This document shows positions 47,328 to 61,933 of a stretch of DNA of 64,000 nt, in pieces. A program made the position numbers and the translations under genes. Under the pieces are notes generated by a model, which was not told the DNA's origin, did not search any database, and saw only the letters and a list, made by a program, of their open reading frames with translations. The stretch lies in assembly GCF_042453785.1 (NCBI RefSeq), contig NC_091666.1, positions 24,014,501 through 24,078,500 on the forward strand. The letters are read 5' to 3'. The DNA is from Malus domestica. Taxonomy: Eukaryota; Streptophyta; Magnoliopsida; Rosales; Rosaceae. Every line of letters starts with the position of its first letter. Within the stretch, counting starts at the first letter, position 1.

Positions 47328-50047
47328 TCAAAAGTTAGTTGCCCGACTGATAGCGATCTTAACCCATTCTGCAGATTCCTTTATCGAAGGATCATCTGAC
47401 ATAAGACATTCATTTAGGAACTCTTTGGCTGACATAGATTGCAGAATTAGCGGACCGACAGCACTACCCAGCGTATCAGCGAGATCTCCAAGTAGCCCAA
47501 TGGCAGTCTTTATCACCAGATCATCCCTGAAAAAGCAAACAAAAAATCCAGAAATAAATACCAGAAACTAATATGAGGCGGAAGCAAAAGAAAACAATTA
47601 TAAACGAAAGGTTCCAGAAGGTCTTACATGTCCTTCTCTATGTATAAACTATCCAAGAACTGGAGAACATGAGGTGCATACGGCATCAACAATTGGGTCT
47701 TTGGGGAGCCCTTAAATCCTTGCAAGATACCAGAGTACGCCTCCATAATTCCATTTCTCAATGTATTTGTGTACTCTATCATATCATCATCGACACCTGA
47801 TGTATGGGTAGATAGCTCTGCGGCACTCTGAAGCATGGGCATAGCATACATCAAATACTTCTCAAAATTCTCCCCAATTGCCAAAGCTAGGTCACCAAAG
47901 CATGAAAATATGGGAGGTTTCACTGATCGGTGCAACTGGTTGCTGGACAAATCCTTGAGGAGCTGGGTCATTATCCCATCACAATAAGGTAATACTTTAT
48001 CCTCCAAAGCCCTGCATACATCCCCCACCACACCAACGGTGATGGCGCAAACCTGATAGTCCTCAAAATTCTGGAGACCCATTTCCAAATATTTATAAAA
48101 CTCGGTCATGTACTTGGCAAAATCAGAGCCTGTTGAGTAGACAAGAGCTCCAATGGCAAGCATGGCCTCCTCATGAGCTGTCGCACTTTTACTGGCAAAT
48201 ACTCTCAAGAACAGACCCATCAACTGGTCAGCATACTGCATGAAGACATATTTTGTTGGTTCAGATGACCCTAGCTTCTGTATGATGACCTGCAAGCAAC
48301 CGCAAAGAAGGCCTTGTAATTCATTCTGCTTCTCCCTCTCATCAGCTGAAAGCTTTTGCGCCTCAAGAGTCTGGTGGAGTTCCATCATTATGACAGGAAC
48401 TAATTGCATCACCAATGGAGCAGTCTCATCAGTGGAACATCTTACAACTTCATTCAGAGCCTCATAAGCTGCAGTTCGCAAGCGGGATTCGCCAGCATCT
48501 TCTCGGTGAGTAACATCCAGAAGGGCCTGGGCTATCTCCTGGAAAAAGGAAGTCAGAGGGGAGGAGGAAGGTTCTGCATCCTCAAAACCCTGGGCCAGAA
48601 AATAGAGTGCACCACAAGCTTTCTCAGCCACATTTGGAACATCCTTCATGCTCTGAAGAAGAACTGTGATAATCTGTTGGCAATTCGCTTGGGTTATTAT
48701 GGGTGTCTCCAAAGTTGACCCATGAAGAAATTCAAAAATTCTTCCAAGAGTCCAACCAGTAGTGTCCTTCACATGGTTATTTGGATCATTCGTCAAAGCA
48801 TTTAGCATGAAACTCAGAGCAACATTGACAAGAGGCATGAGCTTGTCAGGGGATGGACCTTCCAAAATTGAACCAAATGCGTAAGTGGCTGCCTCCCTCT
48901 GCCTCCAATCTGGCTTTGTAATATTCTCCTCAATAAATGGCATTACAAGTGGAACAACATCATCTCCAACTGTCCGTGCTACCAAGCCCAAGCAAGTTCC
49001 ACCAGCCATTGCAACATTCCAGGCCACTTCATCCTGATCCTGATCCTCTTCTTGCTTAAGAAGAGTCTCCAATAATAAAGGAATTAGGGCAGGAAGTGCT
49101 TGCTTGATAAAGTAAAAGCATGGAATAGAAGAATCCCCAGAAAAATCCCCCCCATATTCTTCTAATATGTCAATCTCCTCGTCGCAGATTGAACTCCAAA
49201 ACTCAATGGCTTGAAGTGCAACAGGTTCCTCATCTTCCTTCACAGCCTTAGCAGTGATGCTAAATATATCTTGGATGTACGGAGCCAACTTCTCATAATA
49301 GGTTGAAGATATAGAAACCAAACACTCGAAGGCTGCCTGTCGAATCTTCACTTCAGGGGAAAGAGTAGCCTCACATACAACTCTTACTATGTAGTCACGC
49401 TCCATATCATTGGAGAAATTTGCCTGAGCAAAACCCAAAGCGTTATGCAAAGCTCTAGTGGCAGCAAGCCTGACATCATTGTTAGTCTCGGTAGAGTTCA
49501 TGCCCTGAACTACAGCAGTAAGCATTTTATTCACTTGCTCTTGCTCTATAACATCTGGGGATACTTCCTCGCATATGTACCCAAGAGTTTCAAGAGTTGC
49601 CTGTCTGGTATGAGCTGGAAGTTGATTATTATTTGACAATAGAGCTTCTATCAGTTCAGGCCACTGTTTGAGTGGCAACTCAATCCCGGCAAGCTTTGCA
49701 ACAACTTGAGATGCAGTTGACCGAGCATCATGGGCAGGAGAAGAAAGGGTCTTTAACAAACAAGCTCTGATCTGGGCCTTCACAGATGGGTCTAAGGACA
49801 ACCATCTTTGTCCGAGCTCAAACTTCCTATGTTGTTCTTTGGCATCCAAAGCATTCTTGAGGATCAAGCCCGCTAGTTTACGACTCTCAACAGGCTTCTC
49901 ATCATTGGCCAATTCTCCAGCAAGAGAGAGCAAGAAACTTGGAAGATTTTGTTCTTGAAACTGTCTGAGGCTATCTTCTGCATGCTTGCGTACATTCCCA
50001 TCAACTGCTTGTGCATTTAAAAGTATTTGGGTAACTTCCATCGCCAT
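47328..50047 (-). CDS. KPNB1: Importin subunit beta-1 (karyopherin beta)
   Basis: Two coding exons, 50047-47628 and 47526-47328. The GT-AG intron splits the ATG codon of EKDM|DDLV, giving 872 residues, the usual size of plant importin beta-1. The N-terminal importin-beta domain (about residues 22-105: AEDSLRQFQEQNLPSFLLSL, SRKLAGLILKNALDAKEQ) binds RanGTP in the family. The rest is a HEAT-repeat superhelix (ALIPLLLETLLKQEEDQDQDEVAWNVA contains the acidic loop; RQREAATYAFGSILEGP; DVCRALEDKVLPYCDGIM). It carries importin-alpha/NLS cargo, or cargo directly, through nuclear pores and releases it on RanGTP binding. The first ATG (MAMEVTQ) has a second ATG two codons later. The 5' UTR is interrupted by an intron whose acceptor lies just upstream of the ATG. 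Confidence 0.96.
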
Positions 50048-50057
50048 TTGAATCTGT

Positions 50058-51406
50058 AATCAATAATCCAATCAAATTATTAATGACACCAAAACAAATT
50101 GTAATCATATATGCACCACGTAGAACTAAACTTTGTTAAGTTCTATAAATATATCTTATAAATCACGTTTAGGGAGAAGGCATATGCTGCTATGCCCTAA
50201 CCAAGTAGCACTGAACATTATGGAACTCTTTACATAAACCATTTTTGTTATCCAACGAAGAAAAGGCATTTCAGGCAAATGAAATAAACCTTGAATCAAC
50301 CAACAAATCATCTTGTCTATGATTCAACTAGCAGTTCAAATCATACAATTAGTACAAATATCAAACGCATAGAGGTATCAGGACAACTCAGAGGAACAGA
50401 GCTTTAAGAGAGAGGGTATCAGGACATTCGGCACACAACTCAGTGATAGAAAGTAATCCTGATAATCCAAAATATATCACAGAGTATCCCCAGCTTATTT
50501 ATCAGAACTATTACCGAGTGACAGACAATAATCCTATGCATCCATTAATCACCCCTACTCACAACACCCAAGTAAAAATTTGAACGCATTCCATATTACA
50601 ACAAAATTAGGAAAAAAAATCACTCAACGACAATTAGAAGAAAAAAACCTCCTTTACTAATCCACATAAAACCCTAGTTTTGATAACCGAAACTAGCAAC
50701 TTATCAAGCATATAATTCTCCTTGTTATCTATTCCCAAAACGCTTCCCAACTTAGCAACACGAAACTAGTAAAGCAGTCTACAGTGTACATAATTTGAAT
50801 TGATCAGACACAAACAGCCTAATTCTAAGATCAAAATTAACAGAACAAGCAGAAAACAATTGCAAATCTCGGATCAAAGATTTCATATCTGAGCGAGAAA
50901 ACTGTAATCACTAATCAGAAAACACAAAAATGCAAATAAACATTACACAAAAGAGAGGATCGAAATTCAAACTTACTAACCCCCTTCACTAAACCTCATA
51001 AAAACCTAGTTTCGCTAGCCGAAACGAAAACACAACCAAAAACTTATCAAGCATAACATTTCTCTTTGTTAACTATTCCGAAAAAGCTTCCCAACTGAGC
51101 GGAAACGAAAAAGTAATAGCATCATACGGTGCACACTGAGCACGGATAACTTTCAAAACCCTAAAAACAATCGGATATTCAAAATTATGGACTCCTCCAC
51201 TTTTCCCCAAACAACATTTGAATTTCAATAACAAAAAAGTTACAAAATTACTGATTGATTCTAATACAAAGAATTAACAGAATAAGCAAACAACTAATCC
51301 AAATCTCGGATCAAAGATTTCAGATCACAGCGAGAAAACTGGAATCGGAAAACGCAGAAGTGCCACTAAATGTACACAAAAATGGAGGATCGAAATTCGA
51401 ACTTAC
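50058..51406 (-). other. Long 5' UTR intron of importin beta-1
   Basis: The acceptor is TTGATTACAG about 7 bases before the ATG. The best donor is CTCGGA/GTAAGT at 51401-51406, leaving a purine-rich leader exon upstream (to about 51600). Length is about 1.35 kb, common for plant housekeeping genes, where leader introns raise expression. The intron contains an imperfect duplication that includes a second donor-like GTAAGT at 50971-50976. Confidence 0.65.
50649..51406. repeat. Imperfect direct duplication in the importin 5' UTR intron
   Basis: Blocks 50651-50755 and 50983-51092 (AAACCCTAGTTTTGATAACCG / AAACCTAGTTTCGCTAGCCG; ACTTATCAAGCATA) and blocks 50839-50976 and 51275-51406 (CAAATCTCGGATCAAAGATTT; GAGGATCGAAATTC[AG]AACTTAC) are repeated in the same order. 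Confidence 0.8.
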
Positions 51407-51649
51407 TCCGAGTTGGTGGGTGGACTCGGTGAGAGAGCGATCAAGTGATCAATCCGAGTCGAAGACCGAGTTGACGGAAGAAGAAGACGGAGGAGGAGAG
51501 CAGAAGCGCGGCGACTCTGAAAACCCTAGCAGAGTGTGGGAACAAAAGCAAATATGCCAATATTGTAAAAGCTGGGATTTGCGAAAAACAACGATATCTT
51601 GTTTTTATGATTTCTCCAGGGTTTCCACGCGGGGTCTTCGGCGAGTGTG

Positions 51650-52417
51650 AGCGTCTGGTTTAAGAAGGAGGGAGAAGGGGATTGGAGGCGAGGCGGTTTG
51701 GTGGGGCCACGGGTTTTGGCGAGGATGGGCTTGGGCTGGCCGTGGTTTGATTGGGCGTGGTTCGTACGTTATTGTGGGACGTGTGGGATTGGTTGTCACT
51801 GTATTATTTAGCACCGTTATTATTACAGTTGTTTATTTAATTTTGTATGGGGTTTGATCCGCTGAAAGGCGCTAATGAAAGGCGCTAATCAGTGTTTGCT
51901 AAAAAAATTCATTTTGTATGTTTCAAAAAAAAAAAAAAAATCATTTTGTAATTTACATGTTGTATTCTCACATTTGTGTTCAACTGCAATTTATACATTG
52001 TATTTAAACATGAGAAATGCTAAGGAGTAATGAGACTCTCTCTGTCACCTACCATTTAAACGTCAATTCTCATGCTAATCAGTTTTTTAGGCTTTCATTG
52101 TGCCAAGATGTGAATGTTTTCAATGATGACTTTCGACTTCCACGGAGTCACTCATTGCACAACAATAATATCAATGACGGACTTAGAGTCGTTCTCCACT
52201 TGCACTTCTTCGTAATTTCATTTATCAGCAAAGTTTTTAAAATGTTACCTCATGTTTAGTTTTTGTCTTTGAACTCTTCATATTCGTTTCTCTCATTCTC
52301 TAACGTAACTTATACATTGCATGAATGATCCTTCCGCCAAATTTGTCTTCTTTTCCGTCAAACTTAAGGGTATAGTGGTCTATTCATAAAAAAAACAATC
52401 TAATTTATTTAAAATTG
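51650..52417. other. Intergenic DNA between importin promoter and nested MITEs
   Basis: GC-rich promoter side of the importin gene, then AT-rich DNA. Nothing else recognised. Confidence 0.45.
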
Positions 52418-53067
52418 AGAAGAGCTTGGCTCCTTAAAAAGTTAAGGAGGAGTTCCTCATCAAAACACTTCGTGGTCTACTCACAGAATTTCGTACTTAT
52501 GCTCAAAATAGTTCATATTATAAATTATTAGGTAAAGATTATCTCTATAAAATACCAATTAAAACTAGAGTAAATTGTAGCAATGGTCCCTCAACTAAAA
52601 ATCTATTACCATTGGTCCCTCAACTTTGACTCAATTGGAGCAATGGTCCCTTAACTTTAACTCAATTATAGTAATGGTCCTTCCAACATAACTCATTTTG
52701 ACAAAATTCTGACGAAGTTGACGAAAATGATCATAACTACACGTTTTGATGAGTTGAGGGACCCCAATTGTCGCAATGGTCCTTTCAACACAACTTATTT
52801 TGACAAAATTCTAACGAAGTTGACGAAAATGACCATAGCTACGCATTTTCATGAGTTGAGGGACCAATGGTAATTGATTTTTAATTGATGGACCATTGCT
52901 CCAATTTGATTAAAGTTGAGGGACCATTGCTACAATTTACTCTTAAAACTAAGACTGTTTAGTCAATTCTTAGGAAATTACAACTATAAGCACAAAATTC
53001 TGTGAATAGGTCACGAGATATTTTAAGGAGTTTCTCCTCAATCCTTGAGGAGCCAACTCTTTCTCTT
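52418..53067. mobile_element. Outer MITE (TIR ~75 bp), interrupted by another MITE
   Basis: The left TIR (GAGCTTGGCTCCTTAAAAAG... CTACTCACAGAATTTCGTAC, 52420-52500) pairs with the right TIR (GCACAAAATTCTGTGAATAG... GAGGAGCCAACTCTTT, 52990-53062). Removing the inner insertion and one target copy leaves a short hairpin-prone element of about 265 bp. Confidence 0.8.
52567..52943. mobile_element. Inner 377-bp MITE with 7-bp target duplication
   Basis: Perfect inverted ends AGAGTAAATTGTAGCAATGG / CCATTGCTACAATTTACTCT, flanked by TAAAACT at 52560-52566 and 52944-52950. The interior repeats ATGGTCCCTCAACTTT motifs in both orientations and a duplicated block ACTTATTTTGACAAAATTCT. Confidence 0.93.
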
Positions 53068-53661
53068 TGAAAAATTCACTTTTTTTTTTTTGATGAAATT
53101 TCTATTTTATCTCTCAACTTAATGGAAAAGGTGATAGAGTTAACATAAAGGACTACTATTTAAAAAATGATATAATTCGAGGATGGGTGAGAAATTACTA
53201 GTAAAGTTCAAGGACGAAAACTAAACTCGTAGCATAGTTCAAGGACCTCTACTACAATTTAGCCTAACTTAGAGACAAAAGCCTCTACTAATCGCATATG
53301 CAACAAAGTTTTTCAAGCTTTCATTGTGCCAATATGTGAATGTCTTCAATGATGTTTCCACCTCCATGGAGTTACACATCGCAGATAAAAATATCTATGA
53401 CAAATTTAGAGTCGCCCTCCACTTGCACATTTTCTAATTTTTTTTTTATCAACGAAGTTCTAGACATCTCATAACGTCGCAAATTTCAACGGAAATAATA
53501 GATCCACTAACATTCCTAACATAGGCTAAAATAGAACTCTCATCATGAATAATAAAATCCTGCATACTGTTGATTCATTACTGACAGGTCAAACTTTATT
53601 TTGATCATATTTGAGGAAAGTAAGATCCATTTAATACTCTGAGCATATCTTCCAGGGACAG
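53068..53661. other. Intergenic DNA
   Basis: Contains a diverged copy (53300-53480) of the sequence at 52080-52230 (TTTCATTGTGCCAA[GT]ATGTGAATG). No genes. Confidence 0.5.
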
Positions 53662-53819
53662 AACTTGGCAGTTGAAAAAATCAACAGCAGCTCCTGCTGC
53701 TAGTAAATCACAGATAGATACGTGTCCAATATGTAATTTAAAAATCAATTACTTAGACACGTGTTCATCTGTAATTGGTTAGCCACAGGAGCTGCTGCTG
53801 ATTTTTCAGCAGCCAAGTT
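53662..53819. mobile_element. 158-bp hairpin MITE
   Basis: Inverted ends AACTTGGCAGTTGAAAAAAT / AACTTGGCTGCTGAAAAATC with AGCAGCTCCTG and ACACGTGT... ACGTGTCC inside. About 65 bp of each half pair, so the whole element folds into one stem. Confidence 0.8.
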
Positions 53820-55463
53820 GTGTTCATCTTCTAGCACTAAATTATGAATTAGAAGCAACACATTTGCCTCAAAGAACTCTTTGCAAGACGAGTTGGTAAA
53901 AGAAGAAAAAATAGCAATCGAATTATTATAATGAGTAACTAGATTAGGTTCACACACTATGTGTGTGTATAAACATAAAATTTTTAAAAAGAAAAAAAAA
54001 TATATGGAAAAGTGAGAAGTTAAAAAAAAGGGAGAGATAGAGAAAGAGATTGAGAAAATGTGGTTTTTTTTAAAAAAAAAAATTAGAGATGATATGATGA
54101 CATGTGGGTGATGTTATAAACAATGAAATTTGGTTTGTGCAAAATTACACTACTATCCATGATTTTATTGTGTGATAGAAGATCAAATTATATTTTCACT
54201 CTTTTTTTGTTGACAAATAAAATCTTGTTAATAGATCATTTAGATATTAACATTCAAATGACTAAGAAAAAACATAATTCTACTTACACTTGGCAAAATT
54301 CCCCCAAAATAAACAAATGTTGTATAGTTTCTTCATGTTGGGAACACAAAAAGCACATAAAATCAGCATTATAAATACAATTAACAACTTTTAATTTTGT
54401 TCACTGGGTTGATATGTGCTTAATAAGCTACATTAGGGAATCTGTTACTATTGGTGACTAGCTAGTCTTTTTAGGATACACACACTCAAGTAGCGTGCAT
54501 TTAGGCATTACTTTTTTGGAAGAATAGTTAAGGGCAATCGTATGATCATGAATTTTTAAGCCTTAACGCGTATAATTTAGAGTGATCAGAATGCCATAAG
54601 TGTGTATGCAAAACCAAACTAAGGCTCACTAAATCGTAAAGTTCGGACTTGGGTGGTTCAACGTGCAATAGAGTGGTAAACAGGACCAATTCCATGAAGG
54701 GGTTGCTTGTCTCCCAAGCATAGGAAACATGTTCGGGCTTTGATTAGGAAGAAGTCATGAATATCTTTGGATATGTATAATTGTAAAACTAACAAATTTG
54801 ATATTTTATCAGCCCTTGATTGCATGAAAATATTCACCATGATGCATGAACACAGTCAACTATTAGTGTTTTAGAAGAACTTGATTGGCTAAAAACGAAA
54901 TAAAGCCTTTGAATGCAATTTGTACAAGATCCTTATCAGAAATCCGGAATTTCATCGAAAATAACAAATTGAACCAATAGCAAGTATATTAATTAAATAA
55001 ATAAAAAGTTAATCATAAGAAGAATGATTGAAACCTAATATTCCCATGATTGAAGATAGACAAACTCTCCTAAAACGCAACGTTATAAGCATGCTGATAA
55101 TGTGTTGTAGGCCTATTTAACTAAAGAATTATAGAGAGGGTGAGAGGGACGGCAAGCAGAGAGAAATTGAGAACTGGGTGAATTTTGTAGCAATTTGATG
55201 TTCAAAATAAATTATATAGCTTAATGTGATATGAGTATAATTGAATTTATCGCACTATGGTTGAATTTTAACTAATTGTGCCTTTATTTGTAGTAATGAG
55301 GAAGGAAGAATCATTGTCTTTCAAGTAATATATCACAATCAATAAAACTATCTAAAAGATATTGTAGAATCCAATAGAATTTACTAGGATTTACACAATC
55401 ATATTCCCAATTAAATTAGGAATACAACAATTTTTTTTTTATATCTCATATTTTCACCCATAG
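53820..55463. other. Intergenic DNA
   Basis: No gene, RNA gene or repeat supportable. Confidence 0.5.
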
Positions 55464-55495
55464 ATTATTAGGAAAACTAATGAAAAAGGTTTGAA

Positions 55496-56094
55496 TGTAA
55501 CATCCCACATCGACCAAAGGAGAGTGGGTGATGTGCCTTATATGTACATGCCCACCTCCTATAGCACGAGACCTTTTGAGAACTCACTGGCTTCGGGTTT
55601 CATCGGAACTCCGAAGTTGAGCGAGTTCGGGCGAAAATATTCCTAGGATGAGTGACCCACTGTGAAGTTGCTCGTGAGTTCCCAAAAACAAAACCATGAG
55701 GGCGTGACCCAAAATGGATAATATCGTGTTACGGCGGAGCCGGTCTGGGATGTGATATAATGGTATCAAAGCCACTCTACCGTGTGGTACGAGTGTGCCA
55801 ACGAGGACGTCGGGCCCCTAAGGGGGGTGGATTGTAACATCCCACATCGACCAACGGAGAGGGGGTGATGTGCCTTATACGTACATGCACACCTTCTATA
55901 GCACGAGACTTTTAGAACTCATTGGTTTCGGGTTCCATCGGAACTTCGAAGTTAAGCGAGTTCGGGCGAGAGCATTCCTAGGATGGGTGACCCACTAGGA
56001 AGTTGCTTGTGAGTTCCCAAAAACAAAAAACCGTGAGGGCATCACCGAAAGCGAACAATATCGTGCTACGGTGGAGCCGGTCTGGGATGTGACA
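55496..56094 (+). mobile_element. Cassandra TRIM (5S rRNA-bearing LTR element), complete
   Basis: Two 262-bp LTRs (55496-55757 and 55833-56094) begin TGTAACATCCCACATCGACC and end GATGTGA[CT]A. Between them are a PBS TGGTATCAAAGCC (55761-55773, initiator-Met type with one change) and a purine tract AAGGGGGGTGGA. The 5-bp target duplication TTGAA is at 55491-55495 and 56095-56099. There is no coding capacity, as is normal for Cassandra. Confidence 0.95.
55596..55680 (+). repeat. 5S rRNA-derived segment in Cassandra LTR 1
   Basis: CATCGGAACTCCGAAGTTGAGCG... CTAGGATGAGTGACC matches the central and 3' part of plant 5S rRNA, including the pol III A-box and C-box regions. The same segment occurs in LTR 2 at about 55934-56015. 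It is not a genuine 5S gene. Confidence 0.85.
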
Positions 56095-56228
56095 TTGAAA
56101 ACTTTGAGTTTTAACGAAAATGACAAAATAAAGGGTGAAGTGAATAGTATTGACTTTTTAATGTAAAATTGTGGCTTTTCGTTAAAGTGAACAGTACTAG
56201 AAGTTTTTCGTTAAATTTCCCATTATTA

Positions 56229-57885
56229 TTCTAGAATACTACAATATATAGAGATACAATTACCGTACATAGATAGGAATGTATCAAAGGATAATTCTAA
56301 AATACTACTATAGAATCTGTATAAAATCAAAATTGGTGATGGGTACAAAAAAAAATCAAAACTGGGAAGTTGGTGTGAAATTATAAAATGAAATTTGGTT
56401 ATTAACATATATGGAATAAATAAAATTAAAATTGAAATTTACTAAAAAAAAGTTGGGAAGTTGGTGTAAAAATAACGACTATTTGTGAAAATTTTGATGA
56501 TTAAAGTTTTAGTTTTTAAATACTTATCGTGTTGGATGAATATTACTCGCAATCTACGTAGTAATAACGTCCAATGTGTGCATGAATAATCTGTCAATTT
56601 CATGCACATGCAACATGCAAATTATAGCCTATACTCACTATATATTCGGAGCCTTGGCCTTCTAAAAAATGAAAATGAAGCATTTTCATACTTTTTCTTT
56701 CTTTCTTGAATTGTATTTAACCAACCTATAGAGTACATCGTATGAGTCATATGACATATATATGCATAAATTTTTTCTCTGAAGAAAAAACTGAAAACCT
56801 AGGCTGAGGTATTTTGCCAATACTATATATTTTTAAGAGAGACATAAACAAACATTTGAGAGATCAATTCAATTCTACTCAAATCACATTAAGCTAAATA
56901 ATTTATTTTTAAACATCAAATTGGTAAATGATTTGAAGACTCTCAGTCTTTATTTTTCACATATGGTTGATGCATCTATGTTTGTTCAATTTTTATCTAT
57001 ACATATGAAAAAAAAAAATTCACACGCAAAGCATGTGTGAAAGTTTCGAGTATCATTAATGATATCATCGACCATGGATGGAGCTAATGAAAGCTTATTG
57101 GGGCAAAAGCGCCCCCACTCATGTAATTCATTGTTAAGTTGCAGACTGCATATTTGAAGAAAGTATATGTATCTAATATCAAGCATGCCCTCATATCAAA
57201 TATTATACGAGAAAAAGTGCTCTTCTTCTATTATACCAACAGAAAAACCCTGCCTCTCATGCATTAATATTTTCTCTTGACTTTGCCACTTTCCATCACT
57301 ATACAAAAATTTTGTAGCACTGATTCTTGATATATCATCATTTAAAACCATTCACATTATCATATGGGCATAAGCCATACAATAGTAAGGTTTTTTAGTT
57401 GTTTTTCAGGTTGCCTCCATTAGAAGAAATTTTTAACTATGTCCCTATCATCGATCCTTCAACTTTTTAACAAAGTGATTTGTCCATCCAAACGTACGTA
57501 AACCTAATTTTATCGAGTAAATCAATCGGCCTTGAAAGCTGATTGGTCCCGTTAGCGCAAAATGACATCTAAATTTAATGCACAATGTCTAATGTAGGGT
57601 GATAAAACAAATTCCAAACATGAGGTTAAATATAACCAAGCTCTCTAAAAAAACCCTAGAACTATTACCTAAATTTGTAGGATGAGCAAACAATACCGTT
57701 TGAAATCGCCCAGAGTTCTTCATACGGTGCGTTTCGCCCTAGCCTTGAGGTATACTGGGTTCTTAAGCGACGAGCACTTCTCGCATCTTCGCCATACACG
57801 TACACCCTTTATCAAGATCAACGGACCAGACCATCCCACATGAGGGTCGAATATGATTGGCCAAGCTCCCAGGCCTCGCAACCTG
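56229..57885. other. Intergenic DNA upstream of BiP
   Basis: AT-rich until about 57650, where the BiP promoter begins. No gene recognised. Confidence 0.5.
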
Positions 57886-57901
57886 ATTGGTCCACTTCAT
57901 C
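57886..57901 (+). promoter_or_regulatory. Plant UPR element (pUPRE-like) of the BiP promoter
   Basis: ATTGGTCCACTTCATC differs at one base from the plant UPRE ATTGGTCCACGTCATC, bound by bZIP60/bZIP28 with NF-Y in ER stress. It lies about 100 bp upstream of the TATA box. A second ATTGG is at 57855-57860. Confidence 0.7.
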
Positions 57902-57983
57902 ACAAATGACATGGTTCCACGAATTGCTATCGTCCGATGACAGACACTGAGTCACAGATGCGGACAGCGTACGTATCTCCCCC

Positions 57984-57990
57984 TATAAAA
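57984..57990 (+). promoter_or_regulatory. TATA box of BiP
   Basis: TATAAAA in CCCCTATAAAAGC, about 165 bp upstream of the ATG. No ATG lies between the expected start site and the coding start. Confidence 0.75.
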
Positions 57991-58149
57991 GCTCGAGTAC
58001 CACGCGCGGTTCAACACTCAGAAACAGAGAACCAGAAACACCAAGGACTCCTCCAAATTCCCATAGAGGTCAGAGAAGCCATCATTCATTGCACTACGAT
58101 CTCGGACGCAGAGAGAAGACGCGGAGAGCTTTCGTTCTGCGCAGACGCC

Positions 58150-61665
<3,516 letters not shown>

Positions 61666-61925
61666 AAGAGTAGTTTATTTCATTTTCATCGAACACGGTT
61701 GGAAGCAGTGAGGAGAGAGAGGGGTTATAGGTTTAGGGGAAGAAGACTTTTACTGTAATTTTTCCGATGGGAATAGAAGAAGCTGAGGGAGACGAATTTC
61801 GACTCTCTCGGCTTATCGGGTCTTTTTGTTAGAACGTGTAATTTCATTATTTTGATAAAAAAAACACAGTTTCAAAATTTGGTTTGTCGTCGGTCTTTGT
61901 TGCTGGTTAATATCATGCGTATGCT
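61666..61925 (+). other. BiP 3' UTR
   Basis: A spacer of about 260 bp between the BiP stop and the next transposon's target site. No canonical AATAAA was found; an A-rich GATAAAAAAAACAC at 61854-61867 may be near the cleavage site. Confidence 0.4.
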
Positions 61926-61933
61926 CTTAAAAG

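Larger units (their letters stand above)
55471..56221. mobile_element. Small MITE split by a Cassandra insertion
   Basis: Left part 55471-55495 and right part 56100-56221 (AAACTTTGAGTTTTAACGAAAA... AACAGTACTAGAAGTTTTTCG... TTTCCC) join to about 147 bp. The ends GGAAAACTAATGAAAAA and GGGAAATTTAACGAAAAAC are inverted partners. Flanking ATTATTA is at 55464-55470 and 56222-56228. Confidence 0.75.

Noticed and set aside
51255-51650. Plus-strand 131-codon frame
   Set aside because: Antisense to the importin leader exon and intron; no domain.
55580-56020. Genuine 5S rRNA genes
   Set aside because: The two 5S-like stretches are diverged, incomplete at the 5' end and sit in Cassandra LTRs.
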